Shown here piece after piece: positions 57,938 through 64,000 of a stretch of 64,000 bases of DNA (positions are counted from its first letter, which is position 1; the number at the start of each line of letters is the position of its first letter). The notes under the pieces are model-generated. The model ran no database searches, was not told the origin of the DNA, and worked only from the letters and a program-made list of their open reading frames with translations. The position numbers and the translations under genes are program-made. Source of the DNA: Diplosphaera chodatii (lineage: Eukaryota; Chlorophyta; Trebouxiophyceae; Prasiolales; Stichococcaceae); NCBI GenBank assembly GCA_032358165.1, contig JAALGY010000053.1, positions 2,170,001 to 2,234,000 of the forward strand. Direction: 5' to 3'.

Positions 57938-60900
57938 ATGCTAACATCAGCGAGCACAGTACACAGAGCCATGCTCATCGGTCACACCATGTCGAACGCA
58001 TTGCATCGCTGGTGTTGGCCACGCCAGATACATAGTTCACTGACGAGTGCACAGCCGCATCGGCAGCGGCATCAAGTTGCAGCCTTCTGCAGCAGCTCGC
58101 AGATTGCACAGATCCAGTCAGATATAGCGTCAGGCAGCAGGTCTGCAACGGACGTTGTCGAGCAGTACCTAGCAGCAGCAGAGGCTCACGAGCCAGCATT
58201 GCAGAGCTTCGTCACCCTTGACAGGGACGGTGCCCTTGAGCAGGTGCATAGCTGGTGGCTTTGCTCAACGCCGTGATCAGTTGTGTTTCTTTACGACATC
58301 CACGACATTCTGTCAAGGATGTCGCCTGTGGCCACAGGCGCGACGACTTGATGAGTCAGTCCAGTCTGGCGGCAGCAAGCAGCTGGGTCCCCTTGCTGGA
58401 GTGCCCATCGCCGTGAAGGACAACATCTGCACAGCCGGGCTGCAGACCACAGCCGGCGCACGCGTGCTGCAGGGTGTGTCACATCTTGTCGACTCCTGTT
58501 GCTCATCGATTGGCTGCAGGATCTGCAGGTGCAGGTCTCGTGCTATAAATGCTGGATAGATACATCTCGGTGGACCATACAGGGCATGTGCCGTCCTTTG
58601 ACGCAACATCGGTGGCACGCCTGCGCGCCGCTGGGGCCATCATCATCGGCAAGACCAACATGGACAGCTTCGGCATGGGATCCTCCACCGAGCACTCGGA
58701 CTACCAGGCACGAGCTCATCGCACGGGCAGGCCTCGCGTGGTCAACGTGCACAGAGGAGCAACCACCGTCATTTCACAGATGGTGGATCCCAGCAAGCGC
58801 TCCGTTTGGGACACTGGAGACGACGTGGCAGAGCTCCTATCATGCAGCTGACGCGCAATCCGTGGGACCTGGAGCGGGTGCCCGGCGGCTCGTCTGGCGG
58901 CTCGGCGGCTGCGGTGGCGGCGGGGCAGTGCGCCGCAGCCCTCGGCTCAGACACAGGTGCTGCTGCCGGCCGGGCAACAAGCGCGGCATGCGCCTCGGTG
59001 TGAGGGTGCATCACCAGTTGGGCGCATTGCCAGACGAGTGACTTTGAGTACCACAGTCGCCCTACTGCTTGGGGCTGGAGGTCCATGCAGGCGGCAGCAT
59101 CCGGCAGCCGGCGCACTTCTGTGGCGTGGTGGGCGTGAAGCCGACCTATGGACGGGTGTCGCGCTACGGCCTCGTGGCCTATGCATCCTCGCTGGACTGC
59201 ATTGGCCCCGTGGCCAGCAGCGTGCGGGACGCCGCAGCGCTGCTCAGCGCCATCGCAGGCAAGCGTTGCACGAGCCAAAATCGAGCAAATGTCATGAGGA
59301 GCCGATGGGGAGAGTGCGCAGATGCATAAGCATTCAGGGCAGCAGCCGAGGCGCCGCAAAAGTGCTGTTCACTGTGTCAGTGTTGCCGTGAAACCCTGGT
59401 CTTGCTGGTTGGCAGGCTCGGACCCTTCGGATGCGACCTCCTCTGGCGAGCCAGCCCCAGACTATTCAGCAGCGCTGCGCCCAGCCAGCTCCTTCGACAG
59501 CGCGCCACTCGCAGGTGGGCCAGGATCACGACTCTCACAAGGACCCAAGAGAAGACACACCTCAAGCATCAGCACCAGGCAGCATGGCATCCATGCATCG
59601 CAGTGAACATAGCTGCCACGGCCCACCGGCAGGCTGCATGTCACACAGCCGCAGGAGCACAGCACCCCCTGAGTCTGGCCGACGCCCCTGCAGGCAAGCG
59701 CATCGGTTTCATCACGGAGACCCATGGGGAGGGGGTGGACGCCCCGGTGCGGGATGCCGTGGAAGGCTGCGCGGCCCATCTCAGCAGCCTGGGCGCCACA
59801 GTCGAGGAGGTGCGCACTGCCGCTGGTGCTGTGACGGCGCCGGATGCCACTGTTCCCACTCGCAGGAGTTGCCACATTGAGCGCCGGGTGCATGCGCACA
59901 CGTGAAAATGGATGCGGCTGTGCATGTGGTGACTGACCGCCTGTGCAGGTGTCCATTCCCGCTCTGGAGGCCGGTCTGGCCGCGTACTACATACTGGCGA
60001 TGTCAGAGGCGTCATCCAACCTGTCGCGCTACGACGGCATACGCTACGGTCGCCGCACGCAGGTGGGGCCGCAACACATTGCGCAACACATCGGCTGCGC
60101 CCACACATAGCTGATCTGTTGCATGCCTGATGGCCATGGGACGGGTGCAGGTGCTGCAATATGCATGACGTATGCATTTGATGCGTACACACATCACATC
60201 GGCTGCAGAGCAGCCTGGAGCACCATGATGGCCATGCAACCAAGATGCGTCGTGCTCACATACTGAACGTGACTCCAGTACAAGGCCTTTGCGGTGCAGG
60301 CGGCAAACCTGAAGGAGCAGTACAAGGGGACGCGGCACGACGGGCTCGGTCCGGAGGTGAAGCGCCGCATCCTGATGGGCACCTACGCGCTGTCCGCCGG
60401 CTTCTACGATGCCTACTACAAGCGCGCCCAGCAGGTGGAGTGTGCCGTGAGAACCCACCTGTGCATCAGGAATGTCCCGTCGCACTCCAGCATGATAGTG
60501 AGCACCATGTGACATTCACACGCCATACCATAGGCGCCACTGGGTGTCCTTGCCTCTGTGCCCGACTTCGCTTTGTGCTTGCAGGTGCGTACATTGGTGA
60601 GGGAAGAGATGGAGGGCGCCGTCGCAAAGTACGACGCGCTGCTGAGCGCCGTGGCGCCCAGCGCAGCATACAAGTTTGGCGAGAAGCTGTCGGACCCCCT
60701 GGCCATGTACAAGGGCGACCTTATGACGGTCGGCCTGAACCTCTCAGGCAAGTCTCGTTCGTCCCACACATCGACACGTAGTGTGCTCACCAGTTGCCAA
60801 TGAACAGCGAGCGAACATTGTCCTGTGATCACCGATTGTGAGACCACAGCCACGATGCGATCGCACAGCGACTGTCACTGCAGGCCTGCCAGCGGTGGCG

Positions 60901-61065
60901 CTGCCCTTTAGCTTAGACACCAGCCAGTGCGCCAGCGGCCTGCCTATCGGGGTGCAGCTCATCGGCAGGAGCTTTGGCGAGGCGGAGCTTCTGCATCTGG
61001 CACACATTCTGGAGCAGACTGTCGGGTTCTCAGAGAAGCACAGACCGCCTGCTCTGTCCAAGTAG
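57938..61065 (+). CDS. GATA: Glutamyl-tRNA(Gln) amidotransferase subunit A
   Basis: GatA is the amidase subunit of GatCAB, which converts Glu-tRNA-Gln to Gln-tRNA-Gln in chloroplasts and mitochondria. A Ser/Arg/His-rich presequence ([20 protein letters not shown]) precedes [20 protein letters not shown]. The amidase signature triad is complete: Lys in [15 protein letters not shown] (58.4 kb), the cis-Ser in [18 protein letters not shown] (58.88 kb), and the nucleophile Ser in DTG joined to [20 protein letters not shown] (59.1 kb). Later exons give [79 protein letters not shown] and [20 protein letters not shown], then stop at 61063-61065. [17 protein letters not shown] is close to bacterial and organellar GatA. 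The ATG at 57938, 57971 or 57989 could each be used. Confidence 0.95.
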
Positions 61066-61336
61066 TGGGTGCACCAGCTGCAGCTGACTGGCCGGTTGTG
61101 TGTAGAATCAGATGGTATTGCAATATGATTGACATCAAACTCGATGAGTAAGTTTGTACAATTGAGTGTCGCAGGCAATGATCATATTCGTGCCGAGGGC
61201 CTGCCAAAGAATACACGCAATGAAGGCAATCCATTGCAACATGTGGTGCTGGCTGAACTGCTGACTTCAGCCGCATGGTGAGTAGCAAGCCGCTGTTGAT
61301 GTGTTGAGCGGCTGTTCGCTGGCCCGGTTGCTGGAG

Positions 61337-64000
61337 CTACTCTTCAGCGACGGTTGCCGGCGTGGGTATTTGCTTTGGCTGCGGGGCAGCATCTGGCAGC
61401 AGGTCTGCAAGGTCCTTCGACACCGCGGCTGGGATCGAGTGCGCCTCAAGTATTTCTGCCGTGGCTGCCCTCGCTGACTCGGCCTCGAGCACCACCACCT
61501 CCTGCACTTAGATGACGTCTGGCAGCCATGAGTCACGGAGGTTCCCATTGTGTGCGTAGGCGCAAGTGCAGCCGCCGCACTGCATGTGGCCTGTACCTAG
61601 CCACATCACACCAAAGCCTGCCATGTGGCATACCACAATACGGTCAGCACCTCGTAGTCGAGGTCGAAGCGCATGAAGCGCTCTGTGCAGGCGGCTGTGA
61701 GCTGGCTGAGGTGCCGCAGGTTTTCTACAGGCACCCCATTGAACTTCTTCACCTGCGCTGGCAGAGTGGGTATCTTTGCGTGCAGCAGCCATGGTGCAAG
61801 TGAACACATACAGAGACTGCCGCAGCACCTGGCAGTAGCAGGTCTGGGCATACCTGAACGTTGAAAAGGTCCTCATACCCTAGCGTTGAATCACAGGCCA
61901 GCACCTGCAGTCCATAAACAGCCCGTCAGGTAGCAAGACGACAAGCAGAGGCGACCCTGCAGACAATGTGCTGTTTTGCGGTGTAAGCTTGACATTTCAG
62001 ACATCAGGGCGCAAGCAAAGCAGGAAGACCAACACATTGATCTGACGCGCACCTGTGACAGCAGCACAACTTGCTGCTTTGGCGTCTGCTTCAGGCCGTA
62101 CAGCAGCTTGTCCAGCAACTTGACTGGAGAGTCTGTGTCGTAGTCGCCGCCGTACTCGCTGGCAAGGTATGGTTCGCAGCACGGCGTGAAGACCAGTCCT
62201 GCGGCCCCACATGATCACCAGGTTACAACATGCTACGCCAGAGCTGCTGGAGCACGATGGAGATAGGTGCTTCGCTGCCGGTCTTATACCAAAGCACAGT
62301 GTCAGGCCTACGTATGTGGTTCTGATACTGAAGAACGCAATTTCAGCAGTGTGCCACATCCACCGCCATATCACTCAGCCGCTCTGTGCCCCTGCTCTCC
62401 TGCCATCGTGAGTATAGCCAACCTACCGGCTACGTCAGTGCCTGACCAAGGGGTTTGCACAAACCTGCAACAACGAGGAAGGAGGGGTCGGCGCCGGCAA
62501 GATGCAGCGGCACCAGCGGCTGCGGCGCCGCCAGGCTGATGTCCAGCTGCAGCGGCTGCCCGCCCCGCAGCACCTCCACGCTGGCGTGCTCCCCCACAAA
62601 CTTCTGCGATATGAGGTAGCCGAAGGCGATGCGCTCGCCCGACCTGCGGTGGGTCATGCGCATTCAGCGGCAGCTGCAGTGTTGACGACTGCTGACATGA
62701 GCAGACACCATGCTGGAAACAACTTGTGACAGCCAGGAAACGAGGTGCATGATCCACTCCTGGGCCACCACATGCCTGCCCAAAGCAATACGTAAGTACG
62801 CAATGCAGCCTGTTGCATCAGGTGCAGTGCTGTTCGTTGCTTGCTCTGCTACAACAATGAAGGATGCACCTGAATGGCACGGTGCCATCAGAAGCGACTT
62901 GGACGCTGTCGAATCGCATGATGACATCGTCTGGCTGGAGGTGCCGTGCGGCGTCTGCTACAGGGCTGACGGCTCGCACCATGACACCCTTCTGATCTGG
63001 CTGCATCTGGTACGACTCCCTGCACCCAGCAACGAGAGGGGTCTCCTGTCGCTGCGATCATCACAGCCGACAGTGAAACCCGCTGAGTCCACAGAACAGC
63101 GAATCCTCACAGACCATGGCGTTTGCACAAATCATACCGCAGGTGGTCCGACTCCATCCGCTGCCACCGGATGCCCAGGGATGGGAAACCCGTGAACTGG
63201 CCATTGCGCTTGTAGTCTGTCAGGAAGTGGTCGATGACCGGCGTGGGTATCACATACCTGCGACCAGAAAGATGTCAATGCTCATGACGCAGGATTTAGA
63301 AATTGACATGCAACAGACTCTGCCTCTGTGTTAATGTGCAGCATTTGCGTGCGCATAGTCAGCTCACCCAATGTTCTCGGCATCGCCACCGCTCAAGGAT
63401 TGAAAGGCTATGCCCACGCACTGCCCTGCCTGATTGAACACCGGACCGCCTGCGAAGTCCATAAACTATGCTAACGATAATGGTACAGGTTTGTATGAGC
63501 ATGAATGAGAGGCATTCTGCAGCATGCAGGCGCCTGGCGGCTCCGGCAGCGGCTCCAGCGCACCTGAGTTCCCGCTGTTGATGGCTGCATCAATCTGCAC
63601 GCCCAGCAGTTCTGTGCTGCTGTGGGCGTATGATGTGACCTCGATGCGGCTGACCACGCCTGCAGGTGCAGCACACATGGTCCCTTACAATTCTTTGGGG
63701 TTGATCAGCTCCCTCAGCTCATGAAGCGTTAGTGCACGACCTGCATGCATGTGCGCGCATCCATGCCAGTGTTGCATGAGTTCTCGAGTCCCATTAGCTG
63801 TGACTATGTACCTGAGGTGACGCTGATGGTGTCGCCGCCAATGGGGTAGCCAACCACGGCCACCGCGTCCTGCAGGTGCGGCAGCGAGCCAAAGGCCAGC
63901 GGCGACACGCCCTCCCAGAACGTGTCGTCGTCCACCGTCAGCAGCGCGATGTCGCACTCGGTGCCCACCGCCAGCACGCGGGCCAGGAACTTCCGGTCGT
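61337..64000 (-). CDS. DEG9: DEG9-type HtrA serine protease, 5' end missing
   Basis: This is a Deg/HtrA ATP-independent serine protease with PDZ domains; the plant DEG9 protein is nuclear/nucleolar. The window enters at [20 protein letters not shown], which holds the catalytic Asp. The His exon lies beyond the right edge. Next are [20 protein letters not shown] (63.85 kb) and [11 protein letters not shown] joined to [17 protein letters not shown], with the catalytic Ser in GNSGGP split by an intron. Then come [38 protein letters not shown], a PDZ region [20 protein letters not shown] (62.95 kb), [20 protein letters not shown] (62.6 kb), [20 protein letters not shown] (62.1 kb), [20 protein letters not shown] (61.73 kb) and the end [20 protein letters not shown]. 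The stop is at 61337-61339. [11 protein letters not shown] and the long C-terminal region place it with DEG9, not the chloroplast DEG1/DEG2. Confidence 0.93.

Noticed and set aside
61337..64000. Chloroplast DEG1/DEG2 protease
   Set aside because: The [11 protein letters not shown] segment and the long C-terminal part with [13 protein letters not shown] are characteristic of DEG9-like proteins.
1..64000. Mobile elements, CRISPR arrays or bacterial operons
   Set aside because: No transposase, reverse transcriptase, long terminal repeat or spaced repeat array was seen. All genes are intron-rich eukaryotic genes.
1..64000. TGTAA as the general polyadenylation signal
   Set aside because: It fits after RPS17 (13773) and perhaps CYCB (41968, minus), but I could not find it at a suitable distance after most other stops, so I did not annotate it throughout.

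Overview
This window is nuclear DNA of a green alga (Chlorophyta, probably trebouxiophyte-like). It carries a chlorophyll a/b antenna gene, chloroplast proteins (a CSP41-type RNA-binding protein and a PPR protein) and cytosolic and organellar translation genes. All protein genes are cut by many short introns with GTGAGT/GTGCGT-like donors and CTGCAG/TGCAG acceptors, so long open frames mostly misrepresent the genes. I assembled exons by hand from protein-family conservation and splice sites. Ends of genes are firmer than inner boundaries.

Left part (1-22 kb): a partial unknown gene (-) at the edge; LHCB5/CP26 antenna (+); a very long NRDE2 homologue (-, 3.7-11.7 kb); ribosomal protein eS17 (+); a secreted spherulin-4/GH135-like protein (+); EMC2 of the ER membrane protein complex (-); ALG1 mannosyltransferase (-).

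Middle (22-42 kb): a P5A-type ATPase (ATP13A1/Spf1 family, +); an unrecognised single-pass membrane protein (+); one tRNA-Met(CAT) (-); a large PPR protein resembling MRL1 (+).

Right part (42-64 kb): B-type cyclin (-) head to head with the F1-ATPase assembly factor ATP11/ATPAF1 (+); CSP41a-like epimerase-fold protein (-) head to head with a CPBP/CAAX-type membrane protease (+); glutaminyl-tRNA synthetase (-) head to head with organellar amidotransferase subunit GatA (+); and a DEG9-type HtrA protease (-) running off the right edge.

The genes are mostly housekeeping. The layout is strikingly alternating: five head-to-head pairs share short upstream regions of about 240-510 bp. EMC2, ALG1 and the P5A ATPase, all acting in the ER membrane, are consecutive. 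I found no mobile element, CRISPR array or clearly new multi-gene system. The most unusual items are the tRNA-Met with mixed initiator/elongator features, two 3'-UTR hairpins beside the NRDE2 stop, a 23-nt microexon in LHCB5, the GlnRS/GatA divergent pair, and the GH135-like and orphan membrane proteins.
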